Assembly (NCBI GenBank): GCA_003164075.1
Contig: PLRZ01000131.1
Span: 30,519-39,683, forward strand
DNA from: Bryobacterales bacterium
GTDB taxonomy: Bacteria; Acidobacteriota; Terriglobia; Bryobacterales; Bryobacteraceae
DNA length: 9,165 bases
Direction of reading: 5' to 3'
Position 1 is the stretch's first letter. The number at the start of each line of letters is the position of its first letter. The position numbers and the translations under genes were made by a program. The notes under the pieces are model-generated. The model searched no databases. It had not been told where the DNA came from and worked only from the letters and a program-made list of their open reading frames with translations. Shown piece by piece: positions 1 through 6,454 of this stretch.

Positions 1-2
1 TG

Positions 3-347
3 ATTCTGCTGGCCCTATGGGACGGGCACGTCCAAGAGCACTACCCCGGCGTCACTTCGCTTCTCCGTAAACTCTCCTACGGAGCGGTTGCAGGCTCGTT
101 GCTACCGTGTGCGGCGAGCCTGCTTTCGTTTACGGGCCTTGGCGCCCCCCCGGCGGTCGCAGCCGCACTGGCGGGACTAACCCTGACATTGTTCAGCGCG
201 ATGCCGTTGGAGTGGCTCCTGAGAGACATCGACCTGGACTTGCCGCCCCTGTCTGAGAGCATGGTGATGGCGCGGTTGGCAGCCTTGCAGGAGATTGCAC
301 AACGCTGCGCCTGGGGGACGGTGTCGACGGAAGGGGAAGGCCGATAA
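3..347 (+). CDS. C-terminal part of unrecognised, probably membrane protein (5' end outside window)
   Basis: The frame is open from the left edge to the TAA at 345-347 (114 codons visible), with no stop upstream, so the gene begins outside the window. Two hydrophobic stretches are visible, roughly residues 26-47 (GAVAGSLLPCAASLL) and 51-74 (AVAAALAGLTLTLF), followed by an acidic segment (RDIDLDLPPLSE) and a soluble tail. This suggests two transmembrane helices or a hairpin near the C-terminus. I do not recognise the family. It ends 23 bp before the sigma factor start on the same strand, so the two are probably co-transcribed. A TTG at 99-101 could serve as a start, but it lies inside the open frame with no ribosome-binding site and within the first hydrophobic stretch, so an internal start is unlikely. 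Existence as a coding gene is fairly likely; function is unknown. Confidence 0.6.
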   Translation: MLLALWDGHVQEHYPGVTSLLRKLSYGAVAGSLLPCAASLLSFTGLGAPPAVAAALAGLTLTLFSAMPLEWLLRDIDLDLPPLSESMVMARLAALQEIAQRCAWGTVSTEGEGR

Positions 348-370
348 AGCGCCGCAACAAGGTCGCAGTC

Positions 371-1207
371 ATGTCAATGCAACAGCCCTTGGCTACATCG
401 CAGGAGGCCGGCAATTTCGCAGTCGAGACCGCCGCAGCCAGACGCGAGCGTACGATTCTGGAACAAATGCCGCAAGTGCGCCTGATCGCGCGCCAGTTCC
501 ACAACAGGCTTCCGGGAAACGTCTTCTTCGAGGATCTTGTCTCCTCGGGGACGTTGGGCTTGATTGCGGCCATTGACAACTTCCGGGAATCCTGCGGCGT
601 CAAACTACAGACCTATTCGGGGCGCAGGATACGGGGCGCCATCCTGGACAGTCTGCGCGGCCTGGACTGGGCCCCGCGCCCGGGACGTAGAAGAGCCAAA
701 GAAATGGCCGCAGCCGTCAGCAGCCTGGAACAGCGATTGCTGCGCAATCCCACCGTGGAAGAGGTGGCCGCCGAAAGGTCCCTGAGCATTGACGAATATC
801 ACGCGCGCACGGCGGAAGCGCACGCTTTCCGGTTGGAGAGCCTCGATGCTCCAGCCGGAAGGAACGGAAACCGCACGCTGGGTTCGTTGATTCCGGATGA
901 AACCGGGAATCTGTCTTCGACGGCCCTGGAACGGTCAGAGTGCCAGCGCTCGTTGAGGGACGCTATCGACGCGATGCCGGAAATCGACCGGAACGTGATG
1001 GTCCTCTCCTACTACGAAGGCTTGACGCGCCGCGAAGTCGCCGCAACGATGGCCATCGATGTGTCGCAGGTCACCAGGTTGAAATGGCTCTCGATTCTGA
1101 AGTTGCGCGTCAAGATGGGGAAACAGCTTCATTGCCGGGCCGGCAGCCCCGGAAGCAATCTTACGAATTCCCGTCAGCACTCCACAATATTATTGCGGAT
1201 CGCGTAG
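371..1207 (+). CDS. RNA polymerase sigma factor, sigma-28/FliA/WhiG family
   Basis: This 278-residue protein would direct RNA polymerase core to alternative promoters. Region 2 spans about residues 25-97, with a core-binding segment (EDLVSSGTLGLIAAIDNF, 54-71) and a promoter-melting/-10 recognition helix (TYSGRRIRGAILDSLR, 81-96). The following DWAPRPGRRR matches the DWxPRxxRR signature at the region 2-3 border of FliA-type factors. Region 3 covers about 100-160 (NPTVEEVAAE). Region 4 covers about 193-248, with an HTH (LTRREVAATMAIDVSQVTR) for the -35 element. About 28 residues after region 4 have no counterpart in typical FliA, and the last part of this tail is encoded over the convergent RR3 gene. 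The ATG at 371 has AAGGT 8 nt upstream; the ATG at 377 has no such site. Known roles of the family are flagellar, sporulation or general stress transcription. No flagellar gene, anti-sigma factor FlgM or RsbW-like gene is visible, so the regulon cannot be named. Confidence 0.88.
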   Translation: MSMQQPLATSQEAGNFAVETAAARRERTILEQMPQVRLIARQFHNRLPGNVFFEDLVSSGTLGLIAAIDNFRESCGVKLQTYSGRRIRGAILDSLRGLDWAPRPGRRRAKEMAAAVSSLEQRLLRNPTVEEVAAERSLSIDEYHARTAEAHAFRLESLDAPAGRNGNRTLGSLIPDETGNLSSTALERSECQRSLRDAIDAMPEIDRNVMVLSYYEGLTRREVAATMAIDVSQVTRLKWLSILKLRVKMGKQLHCRAGSPGSNLTNSRQHSTILLRIA

Positions 1208-1833
1208 CGGACCAGTTCCGTTACAGAATGAAGGCCGAGTTTCTCCATGATGTTGGCCCTATGGGATTCCACAGTCTTGACACTGATCTGAAGAATGTTG
1301 GCCACCTCTTTGTTGGACTTGCTTTCAGCCACCAGTTTGACGATCTGCCGCTCTCGCGGACTGATCCGGCTGGAAGGCGCGTCCGCGGGGGCTGCGGCGA
1401 AGTTGCTGCCAAGATATCCGCCCAGCACCACCTCAGACACCGTGGAAGTGAAGAAGAGCTTATGTTGACGAAGGGCTTCCAGGGCCGCGATGAGGTCGTT
1501 GCCGGCATCCCGCTTGAGAAGGTAGCCCCGGGCGCCCGCGCTGAGTACATCGTGTACCATTTGTTCCGATTCATGCATGGACAGAATCAGGATCTGGACG
1601 GCAGCGTTTTCTTTCAGAATCTCGCGCGTGGCCTCCAGGCCGTCCATGTCGGGCATGGAGATGTCCATCACCACGATGTCCGGCTTGAGAGTGGCGGCGG
1701 CAGCCACGGCTTCGCGGCCAGTGGACGCTTCGCCGCACACTTCCCAGTCGGGGCGGTTGTCGCCTAGGAGCCCAGCGACGCCCCGCCTAACCACCTGGTG
1801 ATCATCCACCAATAATATTCGCGTTTTTTTCAT
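1174..1833 (-). CDS. NarL/FixJ-family response regulator (REC + LuxR-type HTH), RR3
   Basis: This is a 219-residue transcription factor of normal length for the family. The receiver (about 1-122) has the acidic pair D10/D11, the phospho-acceptor D57 in VVMDISMPDMDG, S85 at the switch threonine/serine position and the invariant lysine K107 in GYLLKRD. A linker (about 123-150) leads to a GerE/LuxR HTH at about 152-215 (SPRERQIVKLVAESKSNKEVA, then ISVKTVESHRANIMEKL), which binds DNA as a dimer after phosphorylation. It starts 32 bp inside HK3, a HisKA_3 kinase of the class that normally partners NarL-type regulators, so HK3 is the expected cognate kinase. The ribosome-binding site is weak (GGTG about 9 nt upstream), which points to translational coupling with HK3. 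Its 3' end overlaps the convergent sigma factor gene by 34 bp. It is the only DNA-binding regulator in the minus-strand array. Confidence 0.94.
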   Translation of the reverse strand: MKKTRILLVDDHQVVRRGVAGLLGDNRPDWEVCGEASTGREAVAAAATLKPDIVVMDISMPDMDGLEATREILKENAAVQILILSMHESEQMVHDVLSAGARGYLLKRDAGNDLIAALEALRQHKLFFTSTVSEVVLGGYLGSNFAAAPADAPSSRISPRERQIVKLVAESKSNKEVANILQISVKTVESHRANIMEKLGLHSVTELVRYAIRNNIVEC

Positions 1834-3361
1834 TGGAATGCACCAAAGGCAAAGTTACGGTCAACCTTGCGCCGATATCGTTCGAGGTAAGTTCCAACCG
1901 GCCGCCAAACTGCTCCGCGCGCTCGCGCATGCCGGCGATGCCTATGCCGAAGCGCACGAATCCCTCTGCCTGATTGCACAGCGCCTTGGGAAGGCCGTGC
2001 CCCCAGTCTTGCAGCACTAGCCGGACTTCACGTGGATCCCGTTCCAGCCGGACAACTGCCAACTGGCTGCCTGAATGCTTGTGAACGTTCGCCAGCCCTT
2101 CCTGGACAATGCGGAAGAGAGTGACTTCCAGTTCGCTGTTGAGCCGGCCGAAATCGGGTGGGATTTTCATCTCAATCTGGATCCCGGTCCGCTGGTTGAA
2201 CCCCTGGGCGTAGCTCTGCAACGCGGTCGCGAGCCCGACTTTTTCGAGCAGGGGCGGATGCAGAAGACAGGTAACGGTTCGAAGCTCTTCGAAACAGGCA
2301 GCAGCTAATTGGCTGGCCTCTGCGAGCAACTGTCCGCGGCTGTCCGGCTCCAGCCCAGGTTCCTGCAGACGGCTTAGATCGATGCTCAAGGCAGCCACGA
2401 GCTGTGTCGTGCTGTCGTGCAGCTCCCGCGCGATTCTCCGCCTCTCGTAATCCTGGGCGCGCAACAAGTCTCTGGAAAGCTGATGCAGCCTTTGATTGGC
2501 CTCTTGCAGCGATTCCTCGGCGCGCTTGAGGTCGGTGGTGTCGAGCATCGCTCCGACAACACGAGTCACCTTCCCCGAGCTATCGCGGGCGATGATGGCC
2601 CGGTCATGGATGTGAGACCATTCGCCATCTGCGCGCTCAAGCCTGTATTCCGCGCTCCACGAGACGGCCTGTCCTTCCAGCGCCTCGGCAAAGTTTCTGG
2701 ACACCGCCTCACGGTCTTCGGGATGAATGCGCCAGACGCACAGTTCGCCCGGCGACGCCATCTCCGGCGCAGCGTCGGAAGGTCTGTCATATGTCTTATT
2801 CCACCGTAATCTGTGGACGGGGTCGTATTCCCAGATGGATTCATTGGCCGCGGCCACCGCCAGGTGCAGGCGCTCTTCGCTTGCCCGGAGCGCCTCGGCG
2901 GCCTGCTTGCGCTGGATGGCATAGCGCAGGGAGCGCGTCAGCAGGTGCCGGTCGGCATGGGCCTTCACGAGGTAATCCTGCGAACCCTTGCGCACCGCTT
3001 CCACCGCCAGTTGTTCGTCGTCGGCGCCGCTCAGCACGACCACCGGGACGGTTGGCGCCAAGGCCTGGATCCGCGACAGCGTCTCCAACCCCCGGCTGTC
3101 GGGAAGGCCAAGGTCCAGCAGGAGCACGTCGATGCCGCCAGCGGACAGACGGGCCAGCCCGCTCGAGAGACAGTCCACCCACTCCAGCCGATACGCCGGG
3201 TCCGAGTTCCCCTTCAAGGTTTCCTGAACCAACCGTGCATCGCCCGGGTTATCCTCAATGATCAGGACGTTAATGCATTTGGCAGTCATGTGGGCGGCAG
3301 CCTCACGAGCACAACCGGCCGGGCCTTCAGCGGCCGACAAGTGAATGCCTTGGCGGGTCAT
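1802..3361 (-). CDS. REC-PAS-HisKA_3 (NarX/DegS-class) sensor histidine kinase, HK3
   Basis: This is a 519-residue soluble kinase with no transmembrane segment. A receiver domain lies at about 29-150 ([16 protein letters not shown]; acidic E35/D36, phospho-acceptor D83 in [13 protein letters not shown]111, K133 in YLVKA). Its IEDNPGD signature matches RR1 and RR2. A PAS domain with PAC end follows at about 160-282 ([23 protein letters not shown]). The dimerisation helix carries the HisKA_3 motif [11 protein letters not shown] with phospho-acceptor H315. The ATPase has an N box ([16 protein letters not shown]425), a G1 box DWGHGLP with W where N or D is usual, and a G2 box [11 protein letters not shown]. 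The ATG at 3361 overlaps the RR2 stop as ATGA; an in-frame ATG at 3289 would give a 495-residue protein starting [13 protein letters not shown], closer to the usual REC N-terminus, so the start is uncertain. It overlaps RR3, its probable target, by 32 bp. The N-terminal receiver may accept phosphate from, or be docked by, the upstream HK2 (inference). Confidence 0.92.
   Translation of the reverse strand: MTRQGIHLSAAEGPAGCAREAAAHMTAKCINVLIIEDNPGDARLVQETLKGNSDPAYRLEWVDCLSSGLARLSAGGIDVLLLDLGLPDSRGLETLSRIQALAPTVPVVVLSGADDEQLAVEAVRKGSQDYLVKAHADRHLLTRSLRYAIQRKQAAEALRASEERLHLAVAAANESIWEYDPVHRLRWNKTYDRPSDAAPEMASPGELCVWRIHPEDREAVSRNFAEALEGQAVSWSAEYRLERADGEWSHIHDRAIIARDSSGKVTRVVGAMLDTTDLKRAEESLQEANQRLHQLSRDLLRAQDYERRRIARELHDSTTQLVAALSIDLSRLQEPGLEPDSRGQLLAEASQLAAACFEELRTVTCLLHPPLLEKVGLATALQSYAQGFNQRTGIQIEMKIPPDFGRLNSELEVTLFRIVQEGLANVHKHSGSQLAVVRLERDPREVRLVLQDWGHGLPKALCNQAEGFVRFGIGIAGMRERAEQFGGRLELTSNDIGARLTVTLPLVHSNEKNANIIGG
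1824..1830 (-). other. A7 homopolymer inside the HK3/RR3 overlap
   Basis: Seven consecutive A residues on the coding (minus) strand directly follow the RR3 ATG and lie within the last codons of HK3. In the HK3 frame they are read as GAA AAA AAC; in the RR3 frame as AAA AAA A. RR3 lies in the +1 frame relative to HK3. Loss of one A by transcriptional slippage, or a +1 ribosomal shift, would join HK3 to RR3 as a single hybrid polypeptide. The run is seen directly; any slippage is speculation. Confidence 0.35.
3285..3308 (-). repeat. 24-bp direct repeat, copy 1 (contains alternative HK3 start)
   Basis: This segment matches 3357-3380 at 22 of 24 positions, in the same orientation and exactly 72 bp (24 codons) away. 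On the minus strand it reads GTGAGGCTGCCGCCC followed by ACATGAC, and so contains an ATGA, a potential stop/start overlap identical in design to the one used at 3358-3361. In the RR2 frame it encodes VRLPPT followed by a stop; in the HK3 frame it encodes EAAAHMT. Confidence 0.85.
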
Positions 3362-3380
3362 TTGGGTGGCAGCCTCACGA
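3357..3380 (-). repeat. 24-bp direct repeat, copy 2 (actual RR2 stop / HK3 start)
   Basis: This is the partner of 3285-3308. On the minus strand it reads GTGAGGCTGCCACCC followed by AAATGAC. It encodes the C-terminal VRLPPK of RR2, the RR2 TGA stop and the overlapping ATG of HK3. The two mismatches are at positions 6 and 11 of the repeat as read on the plus strand. Confidence 0.85.
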
Positions 3381-3807
3381 TAGCGAACCAGAAATGCTCG
3401 ATCGACTTCAACACGGTCATGAACTTGGCTAGTTCGACGGGTTTGGTAATGTAGCAGTTGGCGTGCGCCCCATAAGCCTTGAGGATGTCCTCGTCCGCCT
3501 GGGAGGTCGTCAGGACCACAACCGGTATGAGCTTCAGATCGTCGTCGGCCTTGATCTCGGCCAGCACCTCGCGGCCGTCTTTTCGCGGGAGATTCAGATC
3601 GAGCAGGATCAGGTCCGGGCGGACGGCGCCCCTGAACTCGCCTTCCCTGCGAAGATACGCCGTGGCCTCCACGCCGTCCCGGACCACCCGGAGAGTACTC
3701 CAGAGACTGTCTGACTTCAGTGCTTCCTGGGTCAATCGCACGTCCCCGGGGTTATCCTCCACCAAGAGGATTTCCACTGCTCCCGCGTTCGTCGTTGTGT
3801 CACCCAT
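3358..3807 (-). CDS. Single-domain response regulator, Rcp1-like (receiver only), RR2
   Basis: This 149-residue protein consists of one receiver domain with no output domain. Key residues are E17/D18 in LLVEDNPGD, phospho-acceptor D70 in [14 protein letters not shown]100/T101 and K122 in CYITKPV. The C-terminal [10 protein letters not shown] tail is of the kind seen in RR1 (FWLSIVKLP) and in Rcp1-type regulators, the partners of phytochrome-like kinases such as Cph1 (family knowledge). The start is the ATG at 3807, set by a strong AAGGAGGTG 7 nt upstream; a longer in-frame reading up to 4101 runs over the kinase domain of HK2 and is spurious. The gene overlaps the HK2 stop by 8 bp and its own stop overlaps the HK3 ATG. 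Expected role: phospho-acceptor for HK2, acting by protein contact, as a phosphate sink or as a relay step toward HK3 and RR3 (inference). Confidence 0.94.
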   Translation of the reverse strand: MGDTTTNAGAVEILLVEDNPGDVRLTQEALKSDSLWSTLRVVRDGVEATAYLRREGEFRGAVRPDLILLDLNLPRKDGREVLAEIKADDDLKLIPVVVLTTSQADEDILKAYGAHANCYITKPVELAKFMTVLKSIEHFWFAIVRLPPK

Positions 3808-5860
3808 GCTGCGGCACCTCCTTTTCCCCGGTCGCCACTTTGGCCTCCTGGCCGGCAGACGGAATACTGAAGAAAAATGTCGATCCCTTGCCCGGTTCGG
3901 ACTCCACCCCGATCTTCCCTCCGTGGCGCTCGACGATTTTCTTGCAGACGGCGAGCCCGATGCCGGTGCCGGGATATTCTTCCCGGCGGTGCAAGCGCTG
4001 GAAGATCTCGAAAATGCGTTCGGCGTACTGCGCTTCGATGCCGATGCCGTTATCGCGCACCGAAAAGGTCCAGTAGCCGGCTTGCCAGACGGCCGAAACA
4101 TGGACCCGGGGCGGGTTCACGCCCCTGAATTTGATGCCATTGCCTATCAGGTTTTGGAAGAGTTGCACCAGTTGGGACGCATCCGCCTGAATTACCGGCA
4201 ATTCCTCGTGACTGACCAGGGCAGCGTTTTCGGCAATTGAAATCCGGAGATTCGACACCGCGCGCCTCAGCGCTTCATTGCAGTCGACCGGCGCAAGAAC
4301 ACTGCCCCTGGTCCCCACCCGCGAGTAGGCCAGCAGATCCTGTATCAGCGCCTGCATCCGGACGGCGCCGTCGACGGCGAACGCAATGAAGTCGCGGGCG
4401 TCGTCGTCCAGTTGCGACGCATACCGCTCCGCCAGAAGCTGGGTGAAGTTGGAGACCGCACGCAGCGGCTCCTGGAGGTCGTGGGAAGCAACGTAGGCGA
4501 ACTGCTGCAACTCTGCGTTGGAACGTTCCAACTCCCTGGTCCTCCGGATCAAAGCCTCCTCGGCCCGCTTGCGCTCGGTACTATCGGTGCAAATTCCGAC
4601 CCACTCACGCACGCTGCCATCCGCCCGCAGCACCGGGACGCCGCGCGCGGACACGTCCAGGAATTCTCCATCGCGCCGCCGTATCCGATATTCCGTCTCG
4701 AAAATCGTCTGTGTCCGGACCGCCTCGGACCAGGAAGCCGAGATCCGTTCGCGGTCGTCAGGATGAAGCGCGTCCGCCCAGCCCCAGCCCTTCACCTGGT
4801 CTTCGCTCTGGCCGGTGAAAGCCCTCCAGGAAGGGTTGTCTATCACCAAACCGTTCGAATCGGTCGTCCATACGATCTGGGACGCGGCCATGACCAAGGC
4901 ACGGTATTGTTCCTCGCTCTGCCGAAGGGCGTCCTCGGCCCGCTTCCGGTCGGTGATGTCCCCGTGGATGCCGACCATCCGCAAGGGCCGGCCGGTATCG
5001 TCGAAGAAGACCGTGGCGTGCACCCCCAACCAAAGAATCCGGCCATCGTTGTGACGGCGAACGCGCCATTCCGACCGGAGTTCTCCCGAGCGAAGCGACT
5101 CCTGAATGGCGGCTCTTGCGGTTTTCAGGTCCTCCGGCAAGAGCAGGGACTCCCAACTTTCGTACCTGTCGCCAAACTCTCCCGGAGCGACGCCATATAA
5201 CTCCTCGATTTCTGGCGACCATACGTGGATGTTGTTTTGAATGTCCCATTCGAAGGCCCCGGAGCGTCCGGCTTTCATGGCCAGGACCAGGCGCTGCCGG
5301 CTCAGGCACAGTTCTTCTTCGGCCCGCTTGCGGTCCGTAATGTCTCTATTGATCTCCAAAACCGCGCTTGGCTTCCCGTCGTCATCCCGCCGCAGCGCCC
5401 AGCGGCTCGCCACGATGACGGTCTGGCCGCCGCGGGTAACCTGTACCAGTTCGCCTTCCCAGTGCCCCTGCCCCTGGCCGTGAATGACGGCCCGGATGTC
5501 TTCCAGCGGGATGGGGGGCGTGGTCTGCAGGAGGTCGCGGACGTTCCTGCCCACGGCCTCTTCCGGCCGCCAACCGTAGGTTTCTTCCGCCCCCCGATTC
5601 CAGAACGAGATATTGCCATCCAAATCAGTCACTATGATGGCGTCGCGGGCGAGTTGCAGTAGCGCGGCCTGTTCCGAGACCGCCGCATGGTCTCGTTTCA
5701 CTTCTTCGCGCCGCTTGAGATAAGTTCTATACGTTCTAGACCGTATAGTGCTAGGGACATGTTGTGACTTATCAAGTCGAGCCATGTCACTGTGGGGTTG
5801 CAACTGTTCACCGGTTCCGCCCTCGATTAGTTCTGAAGCACTGCTGCGTTGCTCGCACAT
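3800..5860 (-). CDS. Soluble sensor histidine kinase, three PAS domains, HisKA + HATPase_c, HK2
   Basis: This 686-residue kinase has no transmembrane segment or signal peptide. About 60 N-terminal residues of unassigned sequence precede PAS1 (about 62-182, [16 protein letters not shown]), PAS2 (about 185-310, [11 protein letters not shown]) and PAS3 (about 313-436, [22 protein letters not shown]). Each PAS ends in a PAC motif of the D(I/S)T(D/E)RKRAE type. A short coiled coil ([15 protein letters not shown]) leads to the HisKA helix with phospho-acceptor H460 in [12 protein letters not shown]. The ATPase has an N box [12 protein letters not shown] (N570, N574), G1 DNGIGI (603-608) and G2 GTGIGLAV (631-638). 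The kinase core resembles phytochrome-type kinases, but no GAF/PHY chromophore module is present. The ATG at 5860 has AGGTG 4 nt upstream; the ATG at 5785 has no ribosome-binding site. It overlaps RR2, the presumed partner, by 8 bp. The ligand or redox cue cannot be inferred from the PAS sequences. Confidence 0.94.
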   Translation of the reverse strand: MCEQRSSASELIEGGTGEQLQPHSDMARLDKSQHVPSTIRSRTYRTYLKRREEVKRDHAAVSEQAALLQLARDAIIVTDLDGNISFWNRGAEETYGWRPEEAVGRNVRDLLQTTPPIPLEDIRAVIHGQGQGHWEGELVQVTRGGQTVIVASRWALRRDDDGKPSAVLEINRDITDRKRAEEELCLSRQRLVLAMKAGRSGAFEWDIQNNIHVWSPEIEELYGVAPGEFGDRYESWESLLLPEDLKTARAAIQESLRSGELRSEWRVRRHNDGRILWLGVHATVFFDDTGRPLRMVGIHGDITDRKRAEDALRQSEEQYRALVMAASQIVWTTDSNGLVIDNPSWRAFTGQSEDQVKGWGWADALHPDDRERISASWSEAVRTQTIFETEYRIRRRDGEFLDVSARGVPVLRADGSVREWVGICTDSTERKRAEEALIRRTRELERSNAELQQFAYVASHDLQEPLRAVSNFTQLLAERYASQLDDDARDFIAFAVDGAVRMQALIQDLLAYSRVGTRGSVLAPVDCNEALRRAVSNLRISIAENAALVSHEELPVIQADASQLVQLFQNLIGNGIKFRGVNPPRVHVSAVWQAGYWTFSVRDNGIGIEAQYAERIFEIFQRLHRREEYPGTGIGLAVCKKIVERHGGKIGVESEPGKGSTFFFSIPSAGQEAKVATGEKEVPQHG
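3815..3823 (-). promoter_or_regulatory. Ribosome-binding site of RR2
   Basis: On the minus strand the sequence is AAGGAGGTG, close to a full anti-Shine-Dalgarno match, with a 7-nt spacer to the ATG at 3807. It is the strongest such site in the window and fixes the RR2 start. It lies inside the HK2 coding region, so RR2 could be translated more efficiently than HK2. Confidence 0.85.
5727..5748. promoter_or_regulatory. 22-bp near-perfect palindrome in the HK2 5' coding region
   Basis: On the plus strand the arms CTATACG and CGTATAG flank a TCTAGA core, all on one centre between 5737 and 5738. Only one base pair (5734/5741) breaks the symmetry. It falls in codons about 38-45 of HK2 (RSRTYRTY), in a segment of unassigned N-terminal sequence using rare-looking codons (ATA, AGA). 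It could be an operator for a dimeric regulator, an mRNA hairpin affecting early translation, or chance. Symmetry is seen directly; a regulatory role is inferred. Confidence 0.4.
5766..5778. promoter_or_regulatory. 13-bp inverted repeat in the HK2 5' coding region
   Basis: GACTT and AAGTC flank a 3-bp centre, 17 bp beyond the larger palindrome at 5727-5748. It is short and could be chance, but the two dyads lie together in the only HK2 segment without a recognisable domain. Confidence 0.25.
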
Positions 5861-6016
5861 AGATCACCTGGACAGCCCAGACATTCCTCCTAAGTGGAAC
5901 TGATCTAATCCGACGGCTACCATAGGATAAATCGTAATACTATCCTGCGGAATATATCTTACACCAAAACACAAGATCATACCAGATAATTATTAAGCTT
6001 TTACTAGATAATTATC
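5861..6016 (-). promoter_or_regulatory. AT-rich intergenic region with possible promoter for HK2-RR2-HK3-RR3
   Basis: This is the only gap in the minus-strand array and is sharply richer in A and T than the flanking genes. On the minus strand an extended -10-like TGGTATGAT lies at 5984-5976, about 116 bp upstream of the HK2 start, with no convincing -35 box. A weaker pair, TTGGTG and GATAGT with a 17-bp spacer, lies further downstream. A 6-bp inverted repeat (AGGATA at 5924-5929, TATCCT at 5941-5946) lies between these and the start codon. HK2 has a close AGGTG (5865-5869) and a distant GGAGG (5886-5890). No intrinsic terminator with a GC stem and T-run is visible after RR1. Promoter function is likely from context; the exact boxes are guesses. 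Confidence 0.4.
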
Positions 6017-6017
6017 T
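5984..6017. repeat. AT-rich direct repeat with 22-bp period, second copy palindromic
   Basis: AGATAATTAT occurs at 5984-5993 and again at 6006-6015, 22 bp apart (about two helical turns). The second copy extends to the perfect 12-bp palindrome AGATAATTATCT (6006-6017), and the bases after each copy are also similar (TAAGCTTTTACT against TAAGATCTTACC after a 2-bp gap). The first copy touches the possible extended -10 element. Further small palindromes, ATCTTAAGAT (6014-6023) and TAAGATCTTA (6018-6027), overlap the RR1 stop codon. Paired operator half-sites are one reading; simple AT-rich redundancy is the other. Confidence 0.5.
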
Positions 6018-6454
6018 TAAGATCTTACCGGCAACTTGACAATTGAGAGCCAGAATTCGCTGGTGGAGCGAACGACCGCTAGAAACTCGTCCACATCAAC
6101 CGGCTTTGAAATGAAACAATTAGCCCGGAGGTTGTAGCTTTTCACAACATCGCGGTCAGCCTCTGAACTGGTCAGGATCACGACCGGTACGCTGCTCACC
6201 GACGGATGATCCTTGACCTCGCTCAGGACCTCGAACCCGTCTTTCTTGGGGATGTTCAGATCGAGCAGAATCAGGTCGGGGCGCGGGGCGTTTTCGAAGC
6301 CGGGGGCGTGGTTCAGAAAGGCCAGAGCCTCCTCGCCGTCGGTCGCCACGTTGATGCGATTCACCACGCTTCCGCACTGTAGGGCTTCATGGATCAATTC
6401 CACGTCCCCTGGGTTGTCTTCAATTAATAGAATCTCGGCCGGTCTGGTTTGCAC
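6017..6454 (-). CDS. Single-domain response regulator, Rcp1-like (receiver only), RR1
   Basis: This is a 145-residue stand-alone receiver with E12/D13 in LLIEDNPGD, phospho-acceptor D65 in LILLDLNIPKKDG, T95 and K117 in CFISKPV, ending with FWLSIVKLP. It is clearly paralogous to RR2. The start is a GTG at 6454 with AGGAG 6 nt upstream; no ATG is available in a sensible position. It begins 35 bp inside HK1, so the last HK1 residues (QTGRDSIN) and the first RR1 strand ([10 protein letters not shown]) share DNA. This arrangement points to HK1 as the cognate kinase and to coupled translation. With no output domain it must signal by protein contact, by acting as a phosphate sink, or by passing phosphate on. 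It is the last gene before the AT-rich gap. Confidence 0.94.
   Translation of the reverse strand: MQTRPAEILLIEDNPGDVELIHEALQCGSVVNRINVATDGEEALAFLNHAPGFENAPRPDLILLDLNIPKKDGFEVLSEVKDHPSVSSVPVVILTSSEADRDVVKSYNLRANCFISKPVDVDEFLAVVRSTSEFWLSIVKLPVRS

Noticed and set aside
940..1767. Long open frame on the plus strand (275 codons)
   Set aside because: It is antisense to RR3 and overlaps the sigma factor, and the translation has no recognisable domain; RR3 with all receiver and HTH residues intact is the real gene.
1824..1833. Classical -1 frameshift signal (A AAA AAC) at the end of HK3
   Set aside because: The heptamer is in phase, but a -1 shift does not lead into the RR3 frame, which is +1; only loss of one A or a +1 shift would produce the fusion.
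3808..4101. N-terminal extension of RR2 up to an ATG at 4101
   Set aside because: The extension lies over the HK2 ATPase domain in another frame, is low-complexity S/R/P-rich, and the strong AAGGAGGTG just before 3807 defines the start.
4412..5200. Long open frame on the plus strand (262 codons)
   Set aside because: It lies entirely antisense to the PAS3/HisKA region of HK2 and is a mirror of GC-rich codon structure, with no ribosome-binding site or family resemblance.
4557..5343. Repeated DNA around the DIT(D/E)RKRAEE sequences as a mobile or regulatory repeat
   Set aside because: The similar segments occur at PAC ends in HK1, HK2 and HK3 (about ten times in the window), always in frame at domain borders, so they are the conserved PAS-PAC junction and not an independent DNA repeat.
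5924..5946. Small hairpin AGGATA / TATCCT as a terminator or riboswitch
   Set aside because: The stem is only 6 bp with an 11-nt loop and no T-run or larger fold; not enough to call an RNA element.
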